Under the pieces are notes generated by a model. That model worked only from the letters and a program-made list of their open reading frames with translations. It was not told where the DNA came from and searched no databases. This document shows, piece by piece, positions 17,584 through 26,255 of a stretch of 64,000 nucleotides of DNA. How positions within the stretch are numbered: position 1 is the stretch's first letter; every line of letters begins with the position of its first letter. The stretch is taken from NCBI GenBank assembly GCA_963665545.2, contig CAXXKZ010000012.1:62001-126000 (forward strand). Reading direction: 5' to 3'. The DNA is from G963665545 sp963665545. Its GTDB lineage: Bacteria; Pseudomonadota; Gammaproteobacteria; Xanthomonadales; SZUA-36. The translations under genes and the position numbers were made by a program.

Positions 17584-18021
17584 ATGGACCGCAACTACAC
17601 TGTCAGCACCCGCATCAATCGACCCGTCTCAGACGTCTACCAGGCCGTGGTGGACCGGGAACTCATGGAAAAATACTTCACCACCCGCAGCAGCGGTTCC
17701 CTGATCGAAGGCGCAACGATCGATTGGTTCTGGGAGCACTGGGGCACCAACCAGGTTTCAGTCACCGAGATTGATGAAAACAAAAAAATCGTATTGACGC
17801 TGGATTCAAAGAACTGGGCCAAGACCGACCAGGGATACGATGTTCAGGTCATTTTTGAATTTGAGGATCTGGGCGATAATTCCACCCAGTTGAGCATCAG
17901 CGAGAAAGGCTGGAAGCTCGATGCCGATGGCCTCAAGGCGTCACATGAGAACTGCGGCGGCTGGCAGCACATGGCAGATTGCCTCAAGGTTTGGATCGAG
18001 CACGGTATTGATCTGCGCTAG
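17584..18021 (+). CDS. SRPBCC (AHSA1-like) domain protein
   Basis: 145 residues, start ATG with AGGAGG six bases upstream. The N-terminal TVSTRINRPVSDVYQAVVD and the C-terminal GGWQHMADCLKVWIEHG are the typical first strand and long final helix of START/SRPBCC domains, which form a hydrophobic ligand cavity. Members are paired with ArsR regulators in many genomes; their ligands are largely unknown. The protein is cytosolic. The divergent regulator and the shared palindrome indicate joint control. Confidence 0.88.
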   Translation: MDRNYTVSTRINRPVSDVYQAVVDRELMEKYFTTRSSGSLIEGATIDWFWEHWGTNQVSVTEIDENKKIVLTLDSKNWAKTDQGYDVQVIFEFEDLGDNSTQLSISEKGWKLDADGLKASHENCGGWQHMADCLKVWIEHGIDLR

Positions 18022-18024
18022 GGT

Positions 18025-19206
18025 TTATTGTGAGATCACCTGTTCCAGCGTCTTGGCGAATCGTTCAATTTCAGATTCGGTGTTGAAGTAGTGGACCGAG
18101 GCGCGCACCAGATCGTTGGCCACACCTTCGATATCGAGGCGGGCGTCTGCAACCTGTTGGGCATGCACCGAAATGGCAGCTCTTGCCAGTGCAAGCCGAA
18201 TGCGCTCGGCCTCCTGGCCGGCTAACGTGAAGGTCACGATACCGGTTTTCACAAGGCCCCGATCAAGCAGTCGCAGACCACTGATGCTCTGCAATTGATT
18301 CCGCAATGACTGCGCCAGGCCATCGACCCGACTGCGAATGGCATCCACGCCGAGATTGAGGCAGTAATCCAGGGCAGCTTTGAACCCTACCCTGCTCGCC
18401 ACATTGCTCTCCCAATTCTCGAACCGCCGCGCATCGTCGCGGAACCTGAATGTATTACGGCCGGTCCAGCGGGCTGAGTGAATGTCCACAAACGGCGGAT
18501 CGAAGGACTCGAGTTTCGATTTGCGAATATAGAGCAGGCCGGTCCCACGTGGGCCACGCAGATACTTGCGGCCCGTGGTGGTTAATACGTCACAGCCGAT
18601 TCGGGCCACATCCAGCGGCACTTGTCCGGCGCTTTGACAGGCATCCAGAAAATACAGTGCCGGTGAATTTGCGAGCACTTCCCCCACCTTTTCCGCGGGA
18701 TTGAGCAGCCCGTTGCTGGTCGGGACATGGCACAAATTGACCAGCCGCACCCTGTGGTCGAGCATATTTTCCAGGGCCTGGACATCGACCTGCCCGGTTA
18801 CATCATCGGGGATTACTTCAATGCTGATGTTGTGCCGTCCAGCCATCTGCAAAAACGCCAGGTAGTTGCTCGAATATTCGGCACTGGAAGTGAGGATGCG
18901 ATCACCATCCTCGAATGGGATGCCGTAAAAGGCCATATCCCAGGCGCGGGTGGCGTTCTCGATAAAAGCGATTTCCTCAGGTTCGGCATTAATCAGCGCA
19001 GCAGCCGCGTGATACATCCCTTCCAGATCTTCGTGCGCTTGGCGCTTGGCTTCATAACCACTGATCGCACGCTCCAGTTCAAGGTGAGCGACAACGCGCC
19101 GATGCACCGATTCGGGCGTGGGCGAAGCGCCAGCATTGTCGAAGAACAGATGCTCCGCTACGGACGGGGTATCGGCCCGGACCTGGTCAAGGTTGATGGG
19201 TTTCAA
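18025..19206 (-). CDS. Class V aminotransferase-fold PLP enzyme
   Basis: 393 residues. Fold type I PLP features are clear: FFDNAGASPTP at the start, the cofactor-ring aspartate in YFLDACQSAGQ (Asp188), and the Schiff-base lysine in TTGRKYLRGPRGTG (Lys214). The sequence is closest in pattern to the isopenicillin-N epimerase/cysteine desulfurase/kynureninase branch. No loop cysteine of a desulfurase is seen, so a lyase, epimerase or desulfurase-like role cannot be distinguished. Its ATG lies inside the last codons of the upstream M20 peptidase gene (20-bp overlap), so translation is likely coupled and the two enzymes may act on the same amino-acid conjugate. Confidence 0.87.
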   Translation of the reverse strand: MKPINLDQVRADTPSVAEHLFFDNAGASPTPESVHRRVVAHLELERAISGYEAKRQAHEDLEGMYHAAAALINAEPEEIAFIENATRAWDMAFYGIPFEDGDRILTSSAEYSSNYLAFLQMAGRHNISIEVIPDDVTGQVDVQALENMLDHRVRLVNLCHVPTSNGLLNPAEKVGEVLANSPALYFLDACQSAGQVPLDVARIGCDVLTTTGRKYLRGPRGTGLLYIRKSKLESFDPPFVDIHSARWTGRNTFRFRDDARRFENWESNVASRVGFKAALDYCLNLGVDAIRSRVDGLAQSLRNQLQSISGLRLLDRGLVKTGIVTFTLAGQEAERIRLALARAAISVHAQQVADARLDIEGVANDLVRASVHYFNTESEIERFAKTLEQVISQ

Positions 19207-20491
19207 GATAATCGATGGCCAACTGACTCAGGGCGGATACGCCGACCACAAAGCCGCCTTCCTCGATGAAAAACACAGGCGAGTGGTGGGGTGGCACATC
19301 TTCGGGGGGCACTCCCGGGGGCTTGCCGCCCAGAAAAAAGAAGAATGCCGGGATCGCTTCGGCGTAGTAGGCAAAATCTTCTGCCCCGGTGATCGGGGGC
19401 TGCACCATGACCCGTTCCTTGCCCGCCACGCGTTCCAGCGTCGGCACCACCTCGCTGGTCAGCGCCGGGTCGTTATACGTCACCGGCGGGCCCAGGCTAA
19501 TCTCCACCTCGATCTCGGCGCCCATACTTATAGCCACGCCCTGGGCGGTGCGATGGATTTTTTCATGTATGTCTTTGCGCATCCCCGGGTCCAGAGTCCT
19601 GATCGTGCCGATCATTTTTACCTCACCGGGGATAATGTTGTTGCGTACGCCGCCATGAATGGCGCCGATGGTAACCACGGCGGCGTTGGTCGTCAGTGGC
19701 ATCTGGCGGCTGACAATGTTCTGCAGGGCCGTGATCAGATAGGCCGATGCGGTAATGGGGTCGATGCCCCGCCAGGGAGTGGAGCCATGCGTCTGTACAC
19801 CGCGCACCGTAATGTCGAGCCTGTCAGAGCTGGCCAGCAAACCGCCACTGCGATAGCCGATCATGCCCGTATCCATCTGGGAGGTGATGTGCAGGCCGAA
19901 AATCGCCTCGGGTGCTGGATCCTTCAGGACGCCTTCGGCGATCATCATCACGGCGCCACCGTCCTCGCCCACGGGCGCGCCTTCCTCTGCAGGCTGAAAA
20001 ATGAATTTGACGGTACCGGCAATGCGATCTTTTTAGCCCACCAAAACCTCAGCCACGCCCATCAGGATGGCGACGTGGGCGTCGTGGCCACAGGCGTGCA
20101 TGACGCCGACATCCTGGCCGTTGTATGTGGAACGCACCTTTGAGGCAAAAGGCAGCCCCTCAATCTCCGTAACGGGCAAGGCGTCCATGTCAGCGCGCAG
20201 GGCCACCACGGTTCCCGGCCTGCCGCCGCGCAAAACTCCGACCACACCGGTGTGAGCGACCCCGGTGGTCACTTCGAGCCCCAGTGCGCGTAAATGCGCG
20301 GCGACCATTTTCGCGGTTTCAAACTCACGGTTGGACAGCTCGGGTCTGGCGTGGATTTCACGACGCCATTGAATGACCTTGGGTTCAACAGAGCTGGCGA
20401 GGACGGAAATGTCGATGTCCTGGGCTTGCAGCAGACCAGAAACGCCCGTGACGATGAACAGTGAAATAAGTTTAAAGGTGAAATTATTCAT
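19187..20491 (-). pseudogene. M20 amidohydrolase/peptidase with in-frame TAA
   Basis: A 435-codon frame from ATG at 20491 encodes an exported M20 (aminoacylase/hippurate hydrolase-like) enzyme. The signal peptide ends near LLQAQD; the metal site comprises HACGHDAH, the catalytic glutamates lie in QPAEEGAP, and AEDFAYY follows. All these motifs are intact on both sides of a TAA at 20033-20035 (codon 153, between AEVLVG and KDRIAG). Reading frame is kept across the stop, so the lesion is a point change, and the rest looks under selection until recently. The product would remove acyl groups from amino acids or split dipeptides in the periplasm. It precedes and overlaps the PLP enzyme gene. Confidence 0.86.
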
Positions 20492-20567
20492 CGGGCGATT
20501 GTATGATCATACTGTCCGCACGAACAGCGCCAATGCGCCGGGACGTGCACTCGAGGAGAATTAGCGG

Positions 20568-20600
20568 ATGCGGTTACATCCATATCTGGCGGTATTGTAG
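20568..20600 (+). other. Possible 10-codon leader ORF
   Basis: ATG with GAGGAG about 10 bases upstream, ten codons (MRLHPYLAVL), then TAG one base before the TTG start of the following amidohydrolase. The much better ribosome site here suggests translational coupling. The same arrangement could also reflect a small frameshift in the amidohydrolase signal sequence. Confidence 0.35.
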
Positions 20601-20601
20601 A

Positions 20602-21819
20602 TTGAAGACCACGCACAGCCTCATTCTGCTGGCGCTTGTGTTCAGTGGCGCAGTCCTGGCGGAGGACTCCGACCGCATTGCCCTCCACAATGCCGGCCTG
20701 TTTGACAGCGTAATCGACCGCGTCCAGACCGGCAAGACGGTACTGGTCAATGGCAGGATCATTGATGCCATCATCGATGCAGATCAGCCAATACCCGCCG
20801 GCTACAGGGTCATTGACTGCGAAGGCAACACCTTGATGCCTGGCTTGCTCGATGCACACACCCACCTCAATTCGCTGGAACAGGCCGATCGTGCCTTGCG
20901 CACGGGTACAACGACGGTTCGAATTGCCGGGGTTTCCGCTTACCAGGATATCGGCCTCAGAGCGCTGGCGCGGAGCGGCAGGATTGCAGGTCCGGACATT
21001 GTTGCCGGCGGCGTTTATGTCACGCCAGACCTCGGCGACGCCATCCTGGCCGATCCACGGCTGGCCAGCCTGGCAGACGGCGTTAACAGCGATGAAGACC
21101 TGCGCCTGGTGGTTCGGGTGAATATCGATCGTGGCGTGGATGTGATTAAAACCCGGGGTACGGAGCGCGCCGGTCTGGCGCAGACAGATCCGAGGCAACA
21201 AGTTTACAGCCAGCATCAATTGGCGGTGGTGGTGGATGAGGCGGCAAAAGCCGGGATTCCGGTCATGGTTCACGCCCATGGTGACGAGGGTGCCCGGGCG
21301 GCCGTATTGGCCGGGGCGCGCAGCATCGAGCACGGCAGCTACCTGCGGCCGGAGACCCTGCGCCTGATGAAAGAGCGCGGTACTTTCCTGGTGCCGACCT
21401 ATATCACGATGTTGGAAATGCTCGAAGAAGAATACGACGCCACGCTGCGCACACGCGGCATGTACATGGTGTCAAAGCTGGAACAGGTCATTCGGGAAGC
21501 CTATGCGCAAGGCGTCAAACTGGCCACTAGCGCTGACAACTATTACGACAGTATGTCGATAAACCGTATATCGCTCGAAGTCTGGCACCTGGTTCGCCTC
21601 GGGGTGACCCCATTTGATGCCCTGCAGGCAGCGACCGTCAATACCGCGGCCCTGCTGATGGTCGGTGACCGCACCGGCCGAATTGCCGAAGGTTATGAGG
21701 CTGACCTGATCCTGGTGCCGGGCAACCCATTGGAGGATGTTTCGGCGATACAGGATGTGTTGCTGGTGATGAGCAATGGGCAAATCGCGGTGAAACGGAT
21801 TCCCTTCGGCAAGAAATAA
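20602..21819 (+). CDS. Exported amidohydrolase (Xaa-Pro/imidazolonepropionase-like)
   Basis: 405 residues from TTG at 20602, chosen because it begins a typical signal peptide (LKTTHSLILLALVFSGAVLAED); an upstream ATG at 20503 would put a long polar stretch ahead of it. Amidohydrolase-superfamily features: PGLLDAHTHLNS (HxH metal site), VIKTRGTER with the position of the bridging lysine (carbamylation possible), MVHAHGDEGAR, RSIEHGSYL, TSADNYYDS and the C-terminal EGYEADLILVPGNPLED. Related enzymes hydrolyse Xaa-Pro or Xaa-Arg dipeptides or similar amides. The stop codon overlaps the first bases of repeat family B copy 2. Confidence 0.87.
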   Translation: MKTTHSLILLALVFSGAVLAEDSDRIALHNAGLFDSVIDRVQTGKTVLVNGRIIDAIIDADQPIPAGYRVIDCEGNTLMPGLLDAHTHLNSLEQADRALRTGTTTVRIAGVSAYQDIGLRALARSGRIAGPDIVAGGVYVTPDLGDAILADPRLASLADGVNSDEDLRLVVRVNIDRGVDVIKTRGTERAGLAQTDPRQQVYSQHQLAVVVDEAAKAGIPVMVHAHGDEGARAAVLAGARSIEHGSYLRPETLRLMKERGTFLVPTYITMLEMLEEEYDATLRTRGMYMVSKLEQVIREAYAQGVKLATSADNYYDSMSINRISLEVWHLVRLGVTPFDALQAATVNTAALLMVGDRTGRIAEGYEADLILVPGNPLEDVSAIQDVLLVMSNGQIAVKRIPFGKK

Positions 21820-22060
21820 GGAGTCTCGCTTCCCTCGGCAACTGCTCCCTGCGTTGCTCTACCTCCTGCATCCCTGCAGTCGTGCTCCCGCCTTCGGCGG
21901 AAGGCGGCTGCACGCGCTACGGCACTCAACGGGCACTTCTTCGCCTGTGGCGAAACCGTACCCACTTCGTTGCCTGCGCTATGCTCGACTTACCCAACCG
22001 GGGCCGGCGGGTCGCCTGCGGCTCCAGGTCTGTCGCGGCGACCGGACTGTTTTGCGGGTT
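21818..22060. repeat. Dispersed hairpin-rich repeat, family B copy 2
   Basis: The first 98 bp are identical to 16863-16960. Further on lies a TTCGCC/GGCGAA hairpin at 21940-21954, at the position where copy 1 has TTGCGC/GCGCAA. The 3' part (ACTTACCCAACCGGGG, GGCGGGTCGCCTGCGG) is shared with the inverted copy at 28306-28455 but not with copy 1. The element separates the amidohydrolase from the molybdenum enzyme genes; a possible -10 (TACAAT, 22091-22096) follows it. Confidence 0.85.
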
Positions 22061-22133
22061 GAGAATCCATCCATGGCCCAACGCTTGTTATACAATAATG
22101 GGCTCACTCCAAAACCGTCCTGAGAATGATCCT

Positions 22134-22598
22134 ATGAGCAATTCAATCACCATCAATGGGCAGCCCCATGGGGTCGACGTCGACGCCGGCATGCCGCTGC
22201 TTTGGTTTCTCCGCGATACGCTGGAATTGACCGGCACCAAGTACGGCTGTGGCATGGCATTGTGCGGCGCCTGCACTGTCCACGTGGATGGCCAGGCCGT
22301 TCGCTCTTGCTCAACACCGGTGAGTGTGGCTTTTGGCAAAAATGTGACGACGATAGAAGGCCTGTCGCAAGACGGCAGCCATCCATTGCAGATTGCCTGG
22401 CTCAACAACAATGTCCCACAGTGTGGTTATTGCCAGGCTGGGCAGATCATGAGCGCAGCGGGCTTTCTCGCGCAAAATTCCAACCCGACTTCCGAGGAAG
22501 TTGACCAGGCCATGCAGGGCAATATTTGCCGCTGTGGCACCTACAAGCGAATTCGCCGAGCGGTTTTGGAAGCTGCCCATGCGATGCAGGAGGCCTGA
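22134..22598 (+). CDS. 2Fe-2S subunit of isoquinoline 1-oxidoreductase-type Mo enzyme
   Basis: 154 residues from the ATG at 22134. Four cysteines (39, 44, 47, 59; YGCGMALCGACTVHVDG...RSC) bind the plant-ferredoxin-type cluster. Cysteines 97, 100, 132 and 134 (QCGYCQAGQ, NICRCGTY) bind the second cluster next to the molybdopterin. This is the small electron-transfer subunit of two-subunit xanthine oxidase-family enzymes such as isoquinoline 1-oxidoreductase (iorA) or membrane-bound aldehyde dehydrogenases. It has no export signal and would ride with the Tat-exported large subunit. The large subunit follows after one base. Confidence 0.93.
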   Translation: MSNSITINGQPHGVDVDAGMPLLWFLRDTLELTGTKYGCGMALCGACTVHVDGQAVRSCSTPVSVAFGKNVTTIEGLSQDGSHPLQIAWLNNNVPQCGYCQAGQIMSAAGFLAQNSNPTSEEVDQAMQGNICRCGTYKRIRRAVLEAAHAMQEA

Positions 22599-22599
22599 G

Positions 22600-24825
22600 A
22601 TGAGTACCAATCCCAAAACGGATCTCCCAATGAAACTCAAGATGAACGGTGGAATTTTGAATGCCGGTGGCGACGTTTTTCGAATCAACCGCCGAGATTT
22701 TCTGACCACCACCGGCCTGGCTGCAGGCGGCCTGGCCATTGGTGTCACGCTGCCACTTGGCGCGCAGGCGAATGCGACGGCATTTGAGCCGAACGCTTTT
22801 GTGCATATTGCCCCCAACGGTGACACGACATTGCATTGCGGACGTTGCGAAATGGGCCAGGGCATCAGCACCGCCCTGCCCCAGGCAGTCGCCGACGAAC
22901 TGGAGGCCGATTGGAATCGGGTCACAGTTCTCCAGGGCGATGGTGATGCGAAATACGGCCCGCAGGCGACCGGTGGCTCAAACAGCATCAACCAGATGTT
23001 TGAGCCGATGCGCAAAGCCGGCGCAGCAGCCAAAGAAATGCTCATGGCGGCGGCAGCACAAACCTGGGGCGTGCCGATCGGTGATGTGCACGCCGAGTTG
23101 CACCACGTCTACCATGCAGACGGCCGTAGCCTTTCATACGGCGAATTGGCGGCTACTGCAGCAGCCCTCCCCGTGCCGAAAGACCCGACACTCAAGACCC
23201 CGGACCAGTTTCGCTATATCGGCAAATCTCTGTCGCGCCACGACCAGGGCGACATCGTCATCGGTCGGCGCACCTACGGGTCGGACGCAAAGGTGGCAGG
23301 CATCAAATATGCTGCCATCACGCACGTGCCGGTCTACGGCGGTCGCGTCAAGAGTTTTGACGCCACCGAGGCCCTGAAAATGAAGGGCGTTGTCAAAGTG
23401 GTCAAGATTGATCGGTTCGCGAATCCCTACGGTTCCCTGGGTGGCGTCGCCGTCGTCGCGGACAACACCTGGACAGCGCAACAGGCACTGAAGAAAATTT
23501 CTATCGAGTGGAAAAAAGGGGAACACGGTGACTATGACACCGAGGCTTACAAGGCGGAACTGGTCAAACAGGTCGAAGCCCCGGCCGAGCAGGTCTTCGA
23601 AAAGGGCAATTTGCCCGGCGCTTTCGAGGCCGCCCAACAACGCCTTTCGGGCACTTATGTGGGGGGGCACCTGTCCCATTCACCGATGGAGCCGATGGCC
23701 AGCCTGGTTTCGGTGCGCGATGACAGTTGTGAAGTCTGGGCCTCAACCCAGGACCCCAACGGTATTCAGAAGACGCTCGGGGCTTTCCTGGAACGTGAAC
23801 CGAACGACATCACCGTTCATGTCATGGCTTCTGGCGGCGCTTTTGGCCGCAAGTTCAAATGCGACTACGTGCAGGAAGCCGCAGCGCTGTCACAGGCCGT
23901 GGGCGCACCGGTGCAGTTGACCTGGTCACGCGAGGAAGACACCCGCGCAGGTTACTACCACTCCTGCAGCGCCCAGCACATTGAAGCTTCGCTAGACGAG
24001 CAAGGCAATGTAACGGGCTGGCTGCACCGGGCGGCTTTTCCGTCCATAGGCACTACCTTCAATCCGGCGCAAGAACGGCCCTCGGAAGGGGATCTCGACG
24101 CAGTTTCAGGGCATCCCTATGGCATTGCGAACATGCGCGTGGAGTCTGGCTTGTCGAAAGGCCACACCCGGATTGGCTGGTACCGGTCGGTGTACGCCAT
24201 CTTTTATGGCTTTGCAATCAATGTGTTCAGCGATGAGCTGGCGCATGCGGCCGGCGTCGACACGCTGACCTTTTTGCGTCGCATCTACGACAACAACAAC
24301 GATCCCGAGCTGGCTGAACAGGCGCGACTTTCGCGCGGCGTGCTGAACCTTGCCGCCGAGAAGGCTGGCTGGGGTAAAACACTGCCCGACAACCAGGGCC
24401 TGGGCATCGCCGTACACCACTGTTTTGAAAGCTATGTGGCGATGGTCGTGCATGCCGAAGTCAATGGCGATGACATCAAGGTCCACCGCGTGGACTGCGC
24501 GATCGACTGCGGCCTGGTGCTGAACCCGGACATCGCAACGGCGCAGATGGAAGGTGCCGTGATCATGGGTCTCGGCTTGTCACTCAACACCGAGATCACC
24601 TTCCGCGAAGGGGCGGTTGTGAATTCTAACTTCCATGATTACCCGGTGTTGCGAATCCAGGATGCACCCGCGGAAATCAATGTGTATTTCACCAACACCG
24701 AGGCCACGCCGACAGGATTGGGCGAGCCCGGAGTGCCGACACTGCCGCCGGCTCTGATCAACGCAATTTTCGCGGCCAGCGGCAAGCGCTATCGGTCATT
24801 GCCAATCAAACCCATCACTGTGTGA
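22600..24825 (+). CDS. Molybdopterin-binding subunit, isoquinoline 1-oxidoreductase-type
   Basis: 741 residues from the ATG at 22600, with AGGAGG seven bases upstream. Arg31-Arg32 in NRRDFLTTTGLAAGGLAIG is a Tat signal, so the folded cofactor-loaded enzyme is exported. The body matches the IorB/aldehyde oxidase large subunit: GRCEMGQGISTALPQ, QATGGSNS, SHSPMEPMASLV, QDPNGIQK, SGGAFGRKF, DCAIDCGLVLNPD and the C-terminal GLGEPGVPTLPPALINAI containing the catalytic glutamate. It would hydroxylate N-heterocycles or oxidise aldehydes, feeding electrons to a periplasmic cytochrome. The natural substrate is unknown. No c-type cytochrome subunit is encoded next to it. Confidence 0.92.
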   Translation: MSTNPKTDLPMKLKMNGGILNAGGDVFRINRRDFLTTTGLAAGGLAIGVTLPLGAQANATAFEPNAFVHIAPNGDTTLHCGRCEMGQGISTALPQAVADELEADWNRVTVLQGDGDAKYGPQATGGSNSINQMFEPMRKAGAAAKEMLMAAAAQTWGVPIGDVHAELHHVYHADGRSLSYGELAATAAALPVPKDPTLKTPDQFRYIGKSLSRHDQGDIVIGRRTYGSDAKVAGIKYAAITHVPVYGGRVKSFDATEALKMKGVVKVVKIDRFANPYGSLGGVAVVADNTWTAQQALKKISIEWKKGEHGDYDTEAYKAELVKQVEAPAEQVFEKGNLPGAFEAAQQRLSGTYVGGHLSHSPMEPMASLVSVRDDSCEVWASTQDPNGIQKTLGAFLEREPNDITVHVMASGGAFGRKFKCDYVQEAAALSQAVGAPVQLTWSREEDTRAGYYHSCSAQHIEASLDEQGNVTGWLHRAAFPSIGTTFNPAQERPSEGDLDAVSGHPYGIANMRVESGLSKGHTRIGWYRSVYAIFYGFAINVFSDELAHAAGVDTLTFLRRIYDNNNDPELAEQARLSRGVLNLAAEKAGWGKTLPDNQGLGIAVHHCFESYVAMVVHAEVNGDDIKVHRVDCAIDCGLVLNPDIATAQMEGAVIMGLGLSLNTEITFREGAVVNSNFHDYPVLRIQDAPAEINVYFTNTEATPTGLGEPGVPTLPPALINAIFAASGKRYRSLPIKPITV

Positions 24826-24830
24826 TCCGT

Positions 24831-24854
24831 GGGAGGGAGCTTGGGCTCCCTCCC
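24831..24854 (+). terminator. Perfect hairpin between Mo enzyme and amidohydrolase genes
   Basis: 10-bp perfect stem GGGAGGGAGC/GCTCCCTCCC with loop TTGG, six bases after the large-subunit stop codon. Only a weak T-rich stretch follows (CAACATTTG), so it may act as a partial terminator or as an mRNA-stabilising 3' end. Confidence 0.6.
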
Positions 24855-24890
24855 GCAACATTTGTATCCCCCGAATTCTGGAATAAATCA

Positions 24891-26165
24891 ATGAAACCCG
24901 AAATTTTCAGCTACGCCCTGGCAGCATTGATGGCCATGTCAATTACACCTTCAGCATTGGCCGACACCCTCTACATCAAGGCTGGCCAACTGCTCAATCC
25001 CGTCGACGGCACAGTGAGCAAAGACGTCGTCATTACCATTGAGGATGAGAAGGTCGTCAATGTTGGGGGCCGGTTCCGCGACATACCGCGCGACGCCGAA
25101 GTCATCGATCTGTCCGCCGCTTTCCTATTACCCGGGGTCATGGACATGCACACCCATATTCCGGGGCATTTGGAAAAGAACTATTTTGCCGGCTACTTTC
25201 AGTCACCGCATCGGGCCACCATCGGCGGCGTGGTGAACGCGGAAAAGACATTGCTGGCGGGATTCACCAGTGTGAGAAACGTCGGCGCCAGCGATTTCCG
25301 CGATGTCGCCCTGCGCAATGCCATCAATGCCGGTGAAGTGCCGGGACCCCGTATGGCGGTATCCGGCCCGGCGATGGGAATCACGGGCGGGCACTGTGAT
25401 CGGAATGCGCTGAACCATGAGTTTGCGGAGCGATCAGATGGTGTTGCCGACGGGCCCTGGGAAGTACGCGCGCAGGTTAGGAAAAACGTCAAATACGGTG
25501 TCGACCTGATCAAATTTTGCGCCACCGGTGGTGTCTTCTCAAAGGGCACCAAGGTCGGTCAGACGCAATATTCTCTGGAAGAGATGCAAGCCCTGGTGGA
25601 TGAGGCCCACACCCACGGCCGCAAGGTGGCTGCCCACGCCCACGGCACCGCAGGCATCAAACGCGCGATTACCGCCGGCGTGGATTCTATCGAGCATGCC
25701 AGCTTTGTGGACGCCGAGGCCATCGAAATGGCCAAGGAACGCGGCACCTATTTCTCAATGGACATCTACAATACGGAGTACACCATTGCCAAGGGTGCAG
25801 AAAATGGTGTGCCGGAAGAAAACATCAACAAGGAACGCGAAGTCGGGACGCGCCAACGACAAGGTTTCAACATGGCCGTTGATTCCGGTGCCAAAATGGT
25901 TTTCGCCACCGACTCGGGCGTGTACCCCCACGGTGACAACGCCAAGCAATTCTCGCGCATGGTGCGTTTTGGCATGACCCCCCTGCAGGCCATCCAGGCC
26001 GCAACGATCAACACCGCGGACCTGCTGGGCTGGGCGGATAAGGTCGGGCAGATTGCGCCGGGCTTTTATGCCGACATCATTGCGGTGGACGGCAACCCGC
26101 TCGAGGACATCAGCGAACTGGAAGATGTAGATTTCGTGATGAAGGGCGGGGTGGTGTACAAGTGA
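24891..26165 (+). CDS. Exported amidohydrolase
   Basis: 424 residues from the ATG at 24891, chosen because a signal peptide follows at once (SYALAALMAMSITPSALAD). Metal-site features: PGVMDMHTHIPGH, IKFCATGGVFSKGTKVGQ carrying the lysine position, AAHAHGTAGIKRAI, DSIEHASF and ATDSGVYPHG. The C-terminal PGFYADIIAVDGNPLEDISELEDVDFVMKGG closes the domain. It resembles exported imidazolonepropionase-like/prolidase-like amidohydrolases. It lies in the same direction as the molybdenum enzyme genes, separated by a hairpin, and may be read through in part; a link in substrate is possible but unproven. Confidence 0.88.
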   Translation: MKPEIFSYALAALMAMSITPSALADTLYIKAGQLLNPVDGTVSKDVVITIEDEKVVNVGGRFRDIPRDAEVIDLSAAFLLPGVMDMHTHIPGHLEKNYFAGYFQSPHRATIGGVVNAEKTLLAGFTSVRNVGASDFRDVALRNAINAGEVPGPRMAVSGPAMGITGGHCDRNALNHEFAERSDGVADGPWEVRAQVRKNVKYGVDLIKFCATGGVFSKGTKVGQTQYSLEEMQALVDEAHTHGRKVAAHAHGTAGIKRAITAGVDSIEHASFVDAEAIEMAKERGTYFSMDIYNTEYTIAKGAENGVPEENINKEREVGTRQRQGFNMAVDSGAKMVFATDSGVYPHGDNAKQFSRMVRFGMTPLQAIQAATINTADLLGWADKVGQIAPGFYADIIAVDGNPLEDISELEDVDFVMKGGVVYK

Positions 26166-26171
26166 CGGCTA

Positions 26172-26237
26172 CCGTCATCCCGGAGGAGTGACGAGTATCG
26201 TCATCCCGGAGGAGCGCAGCGAAATCCGGGACCTATA
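26172..26237. repeat. GTCATCCCGG-type repeat pair
   Basis: Two GTCATCCCGGAGGAG units (starting near 26174 and 26200), the second continuing into GCGCAGCGAAATCCGGGACC and a TAGGGCGTGTGCC tail. The same sequence occurs in reverse orientation at 33362-33421. It lies between the convergent amidohydrolase and sulfotransferase genes. Confidence 0.85.
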
Positions 26238-26255
26238 GGGCGTGTGCCAAAAGTT

